Shown: positions 1 to 7,833, numbered from the stretch's first letter. The stretch: DNA of 23,688 nt from CAZEJK01 sp964512045 (GCA_964512045.1 CAZEJK010000065.1:1-23688); one strand, 5' to 3'. The notes: a model not told the origin generated them from the letters alone. A program made the numbers and translations.

Positions 1-949
1 AAGTCGGCTCACCGTAACCTCCCGACAGCAGGTAGAGCACCGCCATGCGGATCGCAACCCCGTTGGTCACCTGTTCCAGGATTACCGAGGAGGGTCCATC
101 AGCCACCCGCGAGTCGATCTCCACTCCACGGTTCATCGGCCCCGGATGCATCACCAACGCCCCCGGCGCAGCCAATGCCAACCGTTCCGGCGTCAACGCA
201 AAGAAGTCGTAGTACTCACGCACCGACGGGAAGTTGATCCGCCCCTGACGCTCGAGCTGGATCCGGAGCATCATGACCACCTGGGCGCCCTCCAGGGCAG
301 GCTCCAGACGGAAGAACGGCTTCACGCCGAGCGACTCGACCTCAGGCGGCATCAGCGAGCCCGGCGCCACGAACCGCACCTCGGCGCCCATCGTGCTCAG
401 CAGTGCGGCGTTCGAGCGTGCGACCCTCGAGTGACGGATATCGCCGGCGATCACCACCTTCAGGCCGTCCAGCGATCCGAAGTGCTGCCGCATGGTGAAC
501 GCATCGAGCAGCGCCTGAGTCGGATGCTCGTTGACGCCGTCGCCGGCGTTGATGACCGAGGCGGACACCATCCGTGCGAGGCGGTGGGGCGCTCCCGAGA
601 ACGGGTGGCGCAAGATGATGAAGTCCGGAGCCATCGCCATCAGGTTCTGCGCCGTGTCGACCAGGGTCTCCCCCTTGGTCACGGACGAGGCGGACGGCGA
701 GAAGTTGAGCGAGTCCGCCGACAGGCGCTTCTCTGCCACCTCGAACGAGAAGCGCGTCCGCGTCGAGGGCTCCATGAACAGGTTCACGACGGTCCGACCG
801 CGCAGTGTGGGCACCTTCTTGATCGGACGCCTGGCGATCTCCAAGAAGCCCTCCGCGGTGTCCAGCAGGAGCTGGATCTCACCGGCGGAAAGCTGTTGGA
901 TCCCGACCAGATCCTTGCCGTTCAGCGATGTCGCTCGTTCAACCGCCAT
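1..949 (-). CDS. pyrB: Aspartate carbamoyltransferase catalytic subunit (partial, 3' end off window)
   Basis: Catalyses carbamoyl phosphate + L-aspartate to N-carbamoyl-aspartate, the committed step of pyrimidine synthesis, in the cytosol. The frame is open from the ATG at 949 to the window edge (316 codons seen, no stop). Visible motifs are the carbamoyl-phosphate loop PSTRTRFSFE (about residues 61-70), the EHPTQALLD motif (about 141-149) and HPGPMNRG (about 268-275), all typical of the family. The usual catalytic chain is roughly 300-320 residues, so only a few residues are probably missing. The start follows a GGGAGAGG ribosome binding site and lies inside the end of pyrR (11-base overlap), indicating translational coupling in a pyrR-pyrB operon. 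Further pyr genes such as pyrC may follow beyond the left edge; that is inference. Confidence 0.96.
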   Translation of the reverse strand, partial: MAVERATSLNGKDLVGIQQLSAGEIQLLLDTAEGFLEIARRPIKKVPTLRGRTVVNLFMEPSTRTRFSFEVAEKRLSADSLNFSPSASSVTKGETLVDTAQNLMAMAPDFIILRHPFSGAPHRLARMVSASVINAGDGVNEHPTQALLDAFTMRQHFGSLDGLKVVIAGDIRHSRVARSNAALLSTMGAEVRFVAPGSLMPPEVESLGVKPFFRLEPALEGAQVVMMLRIQLERQGRINFPSVREYYDFFALTPERLALAAPGALVMHPGPMNRGVEIDSRVADGPSSVILEQVTNGVAIRMAVLYLLSGGYGEPT

Positions 950-1496
950 CGGCCTCTCCCCTCTGAATCCAGACGCCGTCCACTCCATCGATCTCCTTGA
1001 CTCGCACCTGCACATCCTCGTCCAGCGCGGTCGGAACGTTCTTGCCAACCACGTCGGCCTGAATCGGAAGCTCGCGATGCCCGCGATCCACCAACACCAC
1101 CAGCCGCACCCCCTTGGGCCGTCCGTAGTCCATCAGCGTGTTGAGTGCCGATCGCACGGTCCTGCCGGTGAACAGCACGTCGTCCACCAGGCACAGCACC
1201 CGCCCGTCGATCGCGAACGGCAAGTGCGTATCCTGCAACACCGGCTGGAGATGCGCAGGACGCCAGGGGCCGACATCGTCACGGTACAGGGTAATGTCGA
1301 GGGAACCCACCTCGATGGTCCTGCCACTCAGCACGCCCAACCTGGCTGCCAACCGCCTGGCGATCGGAACGCCGCGAGTGTGAACGCCTACAAGCACCAC
1401 CTCACCGGCATCGCGCTCGAACACCTCGGCAGCCATCCGTGCGACGGTGCGATCCATCTCCGGGCCGTCGAGTATCTGGACGCGTTGTGTGTTCAC
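939..1496 (-). CDS. pyrR: Bifunctional pyr operon regulator / uracil phosphoribosyltransferase PyrR
   Basis: PyrR binds pyr mRNA in response to UMP and represses pyrimidine genes; many members also make UMP from uracil and PRPP. The protein (185 residues from the chosen start) carries the PRPP-binding signature VDDVLFTGRTVRSAL, the family motif LDITLYRDD and the C-terminal VDRGHRELPIQADVVGKNVPT, close to the Bacillus protein. I chose the GTG at 1496, giving MNTQRVQILDG, because it lines up with the usual N terminus and has a GGAGGAGG site 8 bases upstream. An ATG at 1514 (191 residues) preceded by GAGAGG is a real alternative; the ATG at 1562 is less likely. Its end overlaps the pyrB start by 11 bases. 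Whether it acts by attenuation or translational repression cannot be read with certainty from the leader. Confidence 0.95.
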   Translation of the reverse strand: MNTQRVQILDGPEMDRTVARMAAEVFERDAGEVVLVGVHTRGVPIARRLAARLGVLSGRTIEVGSLDITLYRDDVGPWRPAHLQPVLQDTHLPFAIDGRVLCLVDDVLFTGRTVRSALNTLMDYGRPKGVRLVVLVDRGHRELPIQADVVGKNVPTALDEDVQVRVKEIDGVDGVWIQRGEADGG

Positions 1497-1534
1497 TGCA
1501 CTCGCCTCCTCCATGCAACCTCTCTTCGAGCTTA

Positions 1535-1546
1535 GGGCCGAAGCCC
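1535..1546 (-). promoter_or_regulatory. UUCG-tetraloop hairpin in the pyrR leader
   Basis: On the minus strand the sequence GGGC-TTCG-GCCC forms a perfect 4-bp stem closed by a UUCG tetraloop. It lies 38 bases upstream of the GTG start of pyrR and about 20 bases upstream of the alternative ATG. No T-run follows, so it is not a canonical terminator. A short GAGAGGTT segment just downstream (1517-1524) matches the 3' half of the known PyrR-binding-loop consensus, but the 5' half does not match. It could be part of a PyrR-responsive leader or simply a stable chance hairpin. Confidence 0.35.
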
Positions 1547-1657
1547 GGATCTGTCCACGCATCCTGCGGAATGATCACGACGGAAAACTGAGCGCCCAGC
1601 CGGTGGAAGGCTCGGCGTGCGCGGATCCTCGCCCTACGACACGACCGCTCTCGGCAA

Positions 1658-2092
1658 TCACCGCGCGAGCGGTGGGGCATCTGCCGGCCAACGGCCCGCG
1701 GCAACGTTGACGACCGTGTGCAATCCACCGCGGACACGGTAATCGAGCACAACCTCCATCCATATCGGTTCGCAGCAGCGGACCAGGTCGTCAAGGACGC
1801 GGTTGGCCGCATGCTCCTGGTAGATTCCCACGTTTCGGAAGCTCGTCAGGTAGTACTTGAGCGACTTCAGCTCCACACACACCGGACCGGGCACGTAGCG
1901 GATACGGATCGTTCCGAAGTCCGGCAGGCCCGAGAACGGACAGACGGCGGAGAACTCGTCCGAATCGATCTCGACCATCGCGGCGCGTCCGGAGCGCTCG
2001 ACCGGATACTCGTACGGAAACGTCTCGAGCACATCCGGCGTGATCGCGCTCTGATCTGAGAGCTCGAAACGCCGTCCTTCTGCCTCTGGCAT
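1658..2092 (-). CDS. queF: NADPH-dependent 7-cyano-7-deazaguanine (preQ0) reductase, unimodular
   Basis: Reduces preQ0 to preQ1 with two NADPH in the queuosine tRNA-modification pathway; cytosolic. The 144-residue protein has the short unimodular form, with the catalytic cysteine in SAVCPFSGLPDFG (C51), the following Asp (D58), the QueF motif ELKSLKYYLTSFRN (about 74-87) and the substrate-binding QEH (E93, H94). Two ATG codons sit in tandem (2095 and 2092). The GGGGAGG ribosome binding site is 2 bases from the first and 5 from the second, so I chose the second; the two differ by one residue. The frame stays open far upstream to 2389, but that extension has no family similarity. A 161-bp gap separates it from pyrR on the same strand, and no other queuosine gene is in the window. 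Confidence 0.95.
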   Translation of the reverse strand: MPEAEGRRFELSDQSAITPDVLETFPYEYPVERSGRAAMVEIDSDEFSAVCPFSGLPDFGTIRIRYVPGPVCVELKSLKYYLTSFRNVGIYQEHAANRVLDDLVRCCEPIWMEVVLDYRVRGGLHTVVNVAAGRWPADAPPLAR

Positions 2093-2187
2093 CATCGCCT
2101 CCCCTGTGTGCAAACACTCCTGGCCGAACGCTCCACGGACCGGTGCGCGAAAACGCCGACATCGGTCTCCCCAAAATGACGCTGTCG

Positions 2188-2216
2188 ATGGTAGTCTCAT
2201 TCCCCGTGGACGCCAA
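2188..2216 (-). promoter_or_regulatory. Candidate sigma70-type promoter for queF
   Basis: On the minus strand TTGGCG (2216-2211) and TACCAT (2193-2188) are separated by 17 bases; each matches 4 of 6 consensus positions. The predicted start is near 2181, giving a leader of about 85-90 bases. I looked for a preQ1-I riboswitch core in that leader and did not see one. Confidence 0.4.
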
Positions 2217-2311
2217 CGTGTCGCATCACCCGTCGCTCGCCTCAACCTGCCCGGTGTCACGACGGCCCTCGAAAGGGTCCGTCCTGTGGTCCGTTGCGGC
2301 CTGCGGTCAAG

Positions 2312-2340
2312 TTGACGGGCCTGAAGCTGGTAGCTAGGAT
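2312..2340 (+). promoter_or_regulatory. Candidate sigma70-type promoter of the nuo-rex operon
   Basis: TTGACG at 2312-2317 (5 of 6 consensus) and TAGGAT at 2335-2340 (4 of 6) are separated by exactly 17 bases, and lie 37 bases before the nuoA start. The predicted transcription start is near 2347, inside the Rex-like inverted repeat that follows. Confidence 0.6.
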
Positions 2341-2345
2341 GCGTC

Positions 2346-2363
2346 TTGTGAAAATGGCCACAT
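2346..2363 (+). promoter_or_regulatory. Candidate Rex operator overlapping the nuo transcription start
   Basis: The 18-base sequence TTGTGAAAATGGCCACAT has a left half TTGTGAA identical to the classical Rex half-site and a right half CCACAT matching TCACAA at 4 of 6 positions, with TGTG/CACA correctly spaced (TGTG-N8-CACA). It begins 5 bases after the -10 hexamer, where a bound repressor would block initiation. The last gene of the operon encodes Rex, which supports the assignment. The site call is inference from sequence similarity and position. Confidence 0.55.
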
Positions 2364-2377
2364 GAAAGGGAGAGGCC

Positions 2378-2803
2378 ATGCCAGAGCAATATATCCCGGT
2401 ACTTCTAGCATTTGGATTTGCCGTGATGGTGACGGTCGGGGTCCTCGGGCTCTCGGCCCTTCTCGGGCAACGGTCCCGACACAGCGCTCGCCGTAAGCTG
2501 GAAGCGTACGAGAGCGGCGTGCCCCTGATCGATACGGGGTTGAAAAGGATCTCGGTCCGCTTCTACATCGTCGCGATCGTGTTCTTGGTGCTCGACGTGG
2601 AGGTCGCGTTCCTCTACCCGTGGGCGGTGACCTACCGGAGCTTCCTCGCAGAGAACGCCACCATGGTGCTCTGGGACATGCTCGTGTTCGTCGCGATCAT
2701 CGGCTTCGCGTATGCCTACCTCTGGAAGAAGGGCATCTTCGACTGGGGACGACGCCGGCCTCCGGTGCTGGGCGAGGAAGCCGACGCGGGAGGTGAGCGA
2801 TGA
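2378..2803 (+). CDS. nuoA: NADH-quinone oxidoreductase subunit A
   Basis: Small membrane subunit of complex I at the junction of peripheral and membrane arms, near the quinone chamber. The 141-residue protein has three membrane segments (about 7-29, 61-83, 97-115), the loop motif YESGVPL (44-50) and the conserved acidic pair in VLDVEVAFLYPW (D73, E75). The ATG at 2378 follows AAGGGAGAGG. The stop overlaps the nuoE start as ATGA, indicating coupled translation. Normally nuoB, nuoC and nuoD follow nuoA; here nuoE follows directly. The C-terminal tail (about 122-141) is charged and extends a little beyond the usual family length. Confidence 0.97.
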   Translation: MPEQYIPVLLAFGFAVMVTVGVLGLSALLGQRSRHSARRKLEAYESGVPLIDTGLKRISVRFYIVAIVFLVLDVEVAFLYPWAVTYRSFLAENATMVLWDMLVFVAIIGFAYAYLWKKGIFDWGRRRPPVLGEEADAGGER

Positions 2804-3384
2804 GCCCGAAAGGAGTCACGCCGCCGCTTCCGGTCGTTGGACCCGAGCAGATGCACGACGTGCAGATCGACGCCGAGCTGGAAGCGGCGATCGCCAACCT
2901 GGTTGGCCACTACCCCAACCCTGAGGCTGCTCTCGGACCGGTGCTGTGGCTCTGCCAAGATCGCTGGGGTTGGATCTCATCGGGAGTCATGAAGGCCGTG
3001 GGCCAGCGGCTCGGCCTGTCTCCGGCGTTCATTCAGGGCATGGTGACCTTTTACACCATGTATCAGACCAAGCCCCCCGGCCGATACCTGATTCAGGTGT
3101 GCACGACCTTGTCGTGTCAGCTCTGTCGCACAACGGCCGATCAGCTTGTCGAGCACCTCCGCACGAGGCTCGGAATCGGCTTCGGCGAAACCACCGAGGA
3201 TGGCCTGTTCACTCTGGTCGACGTGCAGTGCCTCGGCGCCTGCGGCGAAGCACCGGTGATCCAGATCAACAACGACTACTACACCGAGCTGACTGTCGAA
3301 TCTCTCGACGCTCTCTTGGATGACCTGACCACAGAGGTTGCCACCACCCAAAGCAACCTGCACCGGAACCAGGAGGACGGATGA
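2800..3384 (+). CDS. nuoE: NADH-quinone oxidoreductase subunit E, 2Fe-2S (N1a)
   Basis: Thioredoxin-like 24-kDa subunit of the NADH-oxidising module, carrying the N1a [2Fe-2S] cluster. The four expected cysteines are visible: C101 and C106 in VCTTLSCQLC, and C144 and C148 in DVQCLGACGEAP. An extra C109 is also present. The N-terminal helical region (about 24-90) contains GPVLWLCQDRWGWIS and VTFYTMYQTKP, both typical. The length of 194 residues is slightly above the usual roughly 160-180, because of a proline-containing N terminus. It overlaps nuoA by 4 bases and nuoF by 4 bases (ATGA at both ends), as expected for subunits made in equal amounts. Confidence 0.97.
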   Translation: MSPKGVTPPLPVVGPEQMHDVQIDAELEAAIANLVGHYPNPEAALGPVLWLCQDRWGWISSGVMKAVGQRLGLSPAFIQGMVTFYTMYQTKPPGRYLIQVCTTLSCQLCRTTADQLVEHLRTRLGIGFGETTEDGLFTLVDVQCLGACGEAPVIQINNDYYTELTVESLDALLDDLTTEVATTQSNLHRNQEDG

Positions 3385-4694
3385 AGCCGATCCTGCTGCG
3401 CGCACGAGGCCAAGACAACTCCCACTCGCTTTCCAACTACCTGACTCAGGGCGGCTACGGAGCGCTGACCAAGGCGTTCCTGATGCAGCCGGACGATGTC
3501 ATCGAGGAGGTCAAGAAGTCGCAGCTCCGCGGCCGAGGTGGCGCCGGCTTCCCGACCGGAGTCAAGTGGGGGTTCGTTCCGAAGTCCACCGACAAGCCGA
3601 AGTACCTCATCTGTAACGCCGATGAGTCGGAGCCCGGCACGTTCAAGGACCGTGAGATCATCCTCTACGACCCGCACATGATGATCGAGGGGATGATCAT
3701 CTCGTCGTACGCCATCGGCGCCAACACTGCGTACATCTACATCCGCGGCGAGTTCTGGCGCGAGGCGCAGGTCATCCAGCAGGCGCTCTCCGAGGCGTAC
3801 AAGAAGGGCTACCTCGGCAAGAACATCCTCAAGACTGGTTTCGATCTGGACATCTACCTCCACCGCGGCGCCGGCGCGTATATCTGCGGCGAGGAGACGG
3901 CACTGATCGAGTCGCTCGAGGGCAAGCGGGGCCAGCCACGGCTCAAGCCTCCCTTCCCGGCCGTGGTGGGCGTGTTCGACTGCCCGACCGTGGTCAACAA
4001 CGTCGAGACGCTGGCCTGCGTCCCGCACATCATCGAGCGCGGGGCGGAGTGGTTCGCTGACATCGGGCGGCCAAACAACACTGGTCCGAAGCTGTTCTGC
4101 GTGTCTGGCCAGGTCGAACGGCCCGGGGTGTACGAGCTGCCGTTGGGCGTCACCTTCCGCGAGATCATCGAGGAGCACTGCGGTGGGATGCGCGACGGCA
4201 AGCAGCTCAAGGCGTTCATCCCCGGCGGCTCGTCGTGCCCCGTGCTCCCCGCAAGCGCTGTCGATACTCCGGCTGACTTCGACTCTGTCGCCGAGGCCGG
4301 CTCGATGCTCGGCTCCGGCGGCGTGATCGTGATGGACGACACCACCGATATGGTCTGGGCGCTCGAGAATCTGATGAAGTTCTACGCCCACGAGTCGTGC
4401 GGCCAGTGCACTCCGTGCCGCGAGGGCTCGGACTGGTCGGTGGACATCCTCCGCCGAATCCGCAACGGCCGCGGCCACCCGAAGGACCTGGAGACCCTCC
4501 TCAGGATCTCCCACTACGCCAGCCGTGGGATGACGATCTGCCCCCTCGGCGATGCATTCTGCGGCCCGATCGCGAGCTTCATCAACCATTTCCGAAGCGA
4601 GTTCGAGGAGCGGATCACGACCGCGACTCCGATCGAGCCGAAGAAGAAGCCGATTCTCCCGGTCGAGGAGGACCGGGAGATGTTCGAGATGTAG
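3381..4694 (+). CDS. nuoF: NADH-quinone oxidoreductase subunit F, FMN and 4Fe-4S (N3)
   Basis: The 51-kDa subunit that takes hydride from NADH onto FMN and passes electrons to cluster N3. The 437-residue protein shows the FMN/NADH loop RGRGGAGFPTGVKW (50-63), the NADESEPGTFKDRE segment (79-92), the glycine-rich GAGAYICGEETAL (163-175), the SLBB region (about 240-300), and the N3 cysteines C340, C343, C346 (ESCGQCTPCREG) and C387 (TICPLGD). Length and order match the standard subunit, with no missing ligands. nuoF starts on the ATGA overlap with nuoE and ends 9 bases before nuoG. As part of an E-F-G block it could also serve a soluble NADH-linked hydrogenase or formate dehydrogenase, but the flanking nuoA and nuoH-N argue for complex I. 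Confidence 0.98.
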   Translation: MKPILLRARGQDNSHSLSNYLTQGGYGALTKAFLMQPDDVIEEVKKSQLRGRGGAGFPTGVKWGFVPKSTDKPKYLICNADESEPGTFKDREIILYDPHMMIEGMIISSYAIGANTAYIYIRGEFWREAQVIQQALSEAYKKGYLGKNILKTGFDLDIYLHRGAGAYICGEETALIESLEGKRGQPRLKPPFPAVVGVFDCPTVVNNVETLACVPHIIERGAEWFADIGRPNNTGPKLFCVSGQVERPGVYELPLGVTFREIIEEHCGGMRDGKQLKAFIPGGSSCPVLPASAVDTPADFDSVAEAGSMLGSGGVIVMDDTTDMVWALENLMKFYAHESCGQCTPCREGSDWSVDILRRIRNGRGHPKDLETLLRISHYASRGMTICPLGDAFCGPIASFINHFRSEFEERITTATPIEPKKKPILPVEEDREMFEM

Positions 4695-4703
4695 GAGCAG
4701 TGC

Positions 4704-6290
4704 ATGGTCAACCTGACGATCGATGGCAAGGAGGTCCAGGTTCCCGAAGGAACCAACATCATCGAGGCCGCACGAACGATCGGCATCTCGATCCCGCACT
4801 ACTGCTACCACCCCGGAATGCACGTGGTTGGCCAGTGCCGGATCTGCTTCGTTGCTGTGGAGGGAATGCCCAAGCTGGTGACCGCGTGCTCGACGCCGGT
4901 TCGCGAGGGCATGGTGGTCTTCACTGACAACGACGAGGTCGTGGAAGCGCGCGCTGCGGTGATGGAGTTTCTGCTGGCGAACCATCCGCTGGACTGTCCG
5001 GTCTGCGACCAGGCCGGCGAGTGCTACCTCCAGGACTACTCGGTAGAGCACGGCCTCGACACCACACATATGGTGGACGAACGCCGCACGTTCCCAGGCC
5101 TCGAGCGGCGGATGATCGGGCCGCACGTGGTGCAGAACATGAACCGCTGCATCAGCTGCACGCTGTGCATCCGGTTCACTCAGGAGATCTCGGAGACCCA
5201 CGACCTGACGATGAAGGCTCGTGGGAACCACCAGTACATCGACACGTTCGACGGAGGCCCGTTGAACAACCCGTGGTCGGCGTGCGTCGCCGATGTCTGC
5301 CCGGTGGGCGCGCTGACGGTCAAGGAGTTCCGCTTCCGGGCGCGCGTCTGGCACCTGGAGGAGACCGACTCGGTCTGCCCGGGATGCTCCATCGGCTGCA
5401 ACGTCACGATCGGTCATCTCAAGAAGACCGTCCACCGGTACACCCCCCGCCACAACCCGGAGGTCAACGGCTGGTGGATGTGCGATTACGGTCGCTTCTC
5501 GGCAGAGGACAGTAACCAGCGTGAGGTGGACGGCCCCCAAGTCCGCGACGGCGAGCGGCTCGTTGACGCTCCATGGCACCTCGCGATTGAGCAGCTTGCC
5601 ACGATCATCACCAGTGAGCCGCAACCCACAGTGATTGCCTCGGCACAGCTCTCCAACGAGGCGCTGTTCCTGGTCAAGAAGATTTTCGTTGACCAACTGG
5701 GGCTGGACGTTATCGTCCCCGTTCACATCGGTGAGGAGCGCAAGATCAAGAACGGCGCCAACGAGTGGGTCGTTCGCAAGGACGCCCACCCCAACGCGCT
5801 CGGCGCCCGCGCCATCGGCCTGCGGACAGTGGATGCGGCGGAGCTCGAGCAGACCATGGCCGACAGCAGTGGCCCACTGGTCGTTCTCGACGCCAGCGCC
5901 CATCCGTGGCTGGCCAGTCAGGCCGCAGCAGAGCACATCGGCTCACGAAAGGTCGTGGCCCTGGCACAGCGCGCCACGCCTCTCACCGAGCTCGCGACGG
6001 TGCTGTTGCCGCTGGCGGCCTGGGCGGAGGCCGAAGGCACCTACACCTCATCGACGGGCCGCGTGCAGCTGGCCCGCCGCGCCTACGTACCGTCCTCCCT
6101 GGCCCGACCAGCAGCCACGATCCTGGCGGATCTCGCCGAGGCCGTGAATGCCGACATCACCGAGTCGAGGCCGCGCGCGCTGCTCGAGCTGGCGGCAGCA
6201 GAGATCCCGGCGTTTGCCGGTATGAGCTACCGGCGACTGATGACCGAGCCCGGAATCCCCGTTCGCGAGGAGGTCCCAGATGTGGACTGA
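4704..6290 (+). CDS. nuoG: NADH-quinone oxidoreductase subunit G, short form with N1b, N5, N4 and N7 clusters
   Basis: The electron-wire subunit of the NADH module. Ligands for four clusters are visible: [2Fe-2S] N1b C34, C45, C48, C62; N5 His-Cys3 H94, C98, C101, C107; N4 C149, C152, C155, C199; and N7 C225, C228, C232, C260 (CxxCxxxC-x27-C). The rest (about 265-510) corresponds to a much reduced molybdopterin-oxidoreductase-like domain with no catalytic motifs I can recognise. At 528 residues it is far shorter than E. coli NuoG (about 900) or Thermus Nqo3 (about 780). There is no frameshift: the frame is intact to a stop that overlaps nuoH by 11 bases. A TAGGAG site precedes the ATG. Confidence 0.95.
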   Translation: MVNLTIDGKEVQVPEGTNIIEAARTIGISIPHYCYHPGMHVVGQCRICFVAVEGMPKLVTACSTPVREGMVVFTDNDEVVEARAAVMEFLLANHPLDCPVCDQAGECYLQDYSVEHGLDTTHMVDERRTFPGLERRMIGPHVVQNMNRCISCTLCIRFTQEISETHDLTMKARGNHQYIDTFDGGPLNNPWSACVADVCPVGALTVKEFRFRARVWHLEETDSVCPGCSIGCNVTIGHLKKTVHRYTPRHNPEVNGWWMCDYGRFSAEDSNQREVDGPQVRDGERLVDAPWHLAIEQLATIITSEPQPTVIASAQLSNEALFLVKKIFVDQLGLDVIVPVHIGEERKIKNGANEWVVRKDAHPNALGARAIGLRTVDAAELEQTMADSSGPLVVLDASAHPWLASQAAAEHIGSRKVVALAQRATPLTELATVLLPLAAWAEAEGTYTSSTGRVQLARRAYVPSSLARPAATILADLAEAVNADITESRPRALLELAAAEIPAFAGMSYRRLMTEPGIPVREEVPDVD

Positions 6291-7314
6291 GATCGCCGTC
6301 ATCGCCATCAAGGTCGGAGTCTTCGCCTCCGTGATGCTGACCACCATCCCGATCATGGTGTGGGTCGAGCGACGGGGATCGGCGCTCATCCAGGACCGGC
6401 TCGGGCCGAACCGGGTCGGTCCGTGGGGGATCCTGCAACCGGTCGTGGACGCCGTCAAGCTGATCACCAAGGAAGACCTCAACCCTCGCGACGTCAACAA
6501 GCTGCTGTACATGTTGGCGCCCGCGATCGCGCTGCTGGTTGCACTGTCCACCTTCATCGTGATCCCGTTCGGCCACGACCCGGGGCTCGAGCTGTTCGGC
6601 TACGCCATCGACGGCTTCATCGTCGCCCCGGACATGACCATGGGGATGCTGTACATCTTCGCCATCGCGTCGCTCGGGGTCTACGCCATCGTGCTCGGCG
6701 GTTGGGCGTCGAACAACAAGTACTCCCTGTTCGGTGGGATCCGTTCGTCGGCGCAGATGATCTCCTACGAGCTCGCGCTGACGGTGTCCGTGGTCGGAGT
6801 TCTGATGGCGTCCAGCTCCCTCCAGCTCACGGAGGTCGTTTCCGCCCAGTCTGGCGCGTGGTTCTTCATGCTCCAGCCGATCGGCGCCATCACCTTCGTC
6901 GTCGCGGCGTTCGCGGAGACCAACCGGCTGCCGTTCGACCTCCCCGAGGCAGAAGCCGAGCTGGTCTCCGGGTACCACACCGAGTACTCGTCGATGAAGT
7001 TCGCGGCGTTCTTCATGAGCGAGTACATCAACCTGGTGACGGCCTCGATGCTGATCGTGGTGCTGTTCTTCGGTGGCTACAACCTGCTGCCGTGGGTCGC
7101 CAACCCGTTCACCGGCTGGCTCGGCGCCATCGTCTCGATCGCGGTGTTCGCACTCAAGACCGCCTTCTTCATGTGGTTCTTCGTGTGGGTCCGGTGGACG
7201 CTCCCCCGGTTCCGGTTCGACCAGCTGATGCAGGTCGGATGGAAGATGATGCTGCCCCTGGCCGTGCTCAACTTCCTGATCGTCGGGGTGCTCATGGCCC
7301 TGGGCTGGATGTAG
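6280..7314 (+). CDS. nuoH: NADH-quinone oxidoreductase subunit H
   Basis: Membrane subunit that forms most of the quinone-binding chamber and its link to the pumping modules. The 344-residue, multi-spanning protein carries the signature WVERRGSALIQDRLGPNRVG (28-47) and the conserved cytoplasmic loop AFAETNRLPFDLPEAEAEL (210-228) leading into VSGYHTEYS. The start codon lies within the end of nuoG (11-base overlap) behind a GAGGAGG site. In the usual gene order nuoI follows; here only 12 bases separate nuoH from nuoJ and no ferredoxin-like CxxCxxC gene lies between. Confidence 0.98.
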   Translation: MWTEIAVIAIKVGVFASVMLTTIPIMVWVERRGSALIQDRLGPNRVGPWGILQPVVDAVKLITKEDLNPRDVNKLLYMLAPAIALLVALSTFIVIPFGHDPGLELFGYAIDGFIVAPDMTMGMLYIFAIASLGVYAIVLGGWASNNKYSLFGGIRSSAQMISYELALTVSVVGVLMASSSLQLTEVVSAQSGAWFFMLQPIGAITFVVAAFAETNRLPFDLPEAEAELVSGYHTEYSSMKFAAFFMSEYINLVTASMLIVVLFFGGYNLLPWVANPFTGWLGAIVSIAVFALKTAFFMWFFVWVRWTLPRFRFDQLMQVGWKMMLPLAVLNFLIVGVLMALGWM

Positions 7315-7326
7315 GGAGACCGAACA

Positions 7327-7833
7327 ATGCTGACCATCCACTACATCTTTCTCGTGTTCGCTGCGCTGGCGGTGGTGTTCTCGGTGGTCGCGATCGCGCA
7401 TCGCAGCCCGGTCATCAACGTGCTGGGGCTCGTCGGGGCGTTCTTCGCCGTGGCCGCAATCTACGCCATGGTCGGAATGGACTTTCTCGCTGCGATCCAG
7501 GTGATCGTCTACTCCGGCGCCATCCTCGTGCTGTTCCTGTTCGTCATCATGCTCCTGAACCTGGAGCGGGTCGAGGCCCTCGGCTCCAGCCGCCCGGTTC
7601 AGGCCGTCTTGGGGGTGGCAGTGGCCCTCGGGATCGGCATGATCACCGTGTACGCCGTCTCCCTGGCACAGGGTGGCACAGGCGCTGTGCTTCCGGGCAG
7701 CCAGGACGGCACCGTCTTCCCGATCGGGAAGGCGTTGATGACGTCCCACCTCCTGCCGTTCGAGTTCATCTCCGTGCTGCTCCTGGCGGCACTGGTCGGA
7801 GCGTACGTGCTCGCGAAGAGGGAGCTGCAATGA
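7327..7833 (+). CDS. nuoJ: NADH-quinone oxidoreductase subunit J
   Basis: Small membrane subunit next to the quinone module, with five predicted membrane segments in 168 residues. The segment containing IQVIVYSGAILVLFLFVIML (about 57-76) is the conserved TM3 region, whose pi-bulge helix is linked to coupling between quinone reduction and proton transfer. A GGGAG site precedes the ATG. The stop overlaps the nuoK start (ATGA). There is no sign of the C-terminal extension some families carry. Confidence 0.96.
   Translation: MLTIHYIFLVFAALAVVFSVVAIAHRSPVINVLGLVGAFFAVAAIYAMVGMDFLAAIQVIVYSGAILVLFLFVIMLLNLERVEALGSSRPVQAVLGVAVALGIGMITVYAVSLAQGGTGAVLPGSQDGTVFPIGKALMTSHLLPFEFISVLLLAALVGAYVLAKRELQ

Noticed and set aside
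2096..2181. preQ1 riboswitch in the queF leader
   Set aside because: I looked for the compact preQ1-I core and its A-rich tail and did not find it.
2096..2389. N-terminal extension of queF
   Set aside because: It is an open frame only; it crosses the nuo promoter region, lacks QueF similarity, and the tandem ATG at 2092-2095 has a strong ribosome binding site.
3279..5936. 885-residue open frame on the minus strand
   Set aside because: It is antisense to nuoE, nuoF and nuoG, which carry complete family motifs. Its translation is Arg/Asp/Val/His-rich without domains, a typical shadow of GC-rich coding DNA.
6360..7829. Long open frame upstream of and continuous with nuoK
   Set aside because: The upstream part overlaps nuoH and nuoJ in another frame and translates to Arg/Gly-rich sequence; nuoK starts at 7830 with a ribosome binding site.
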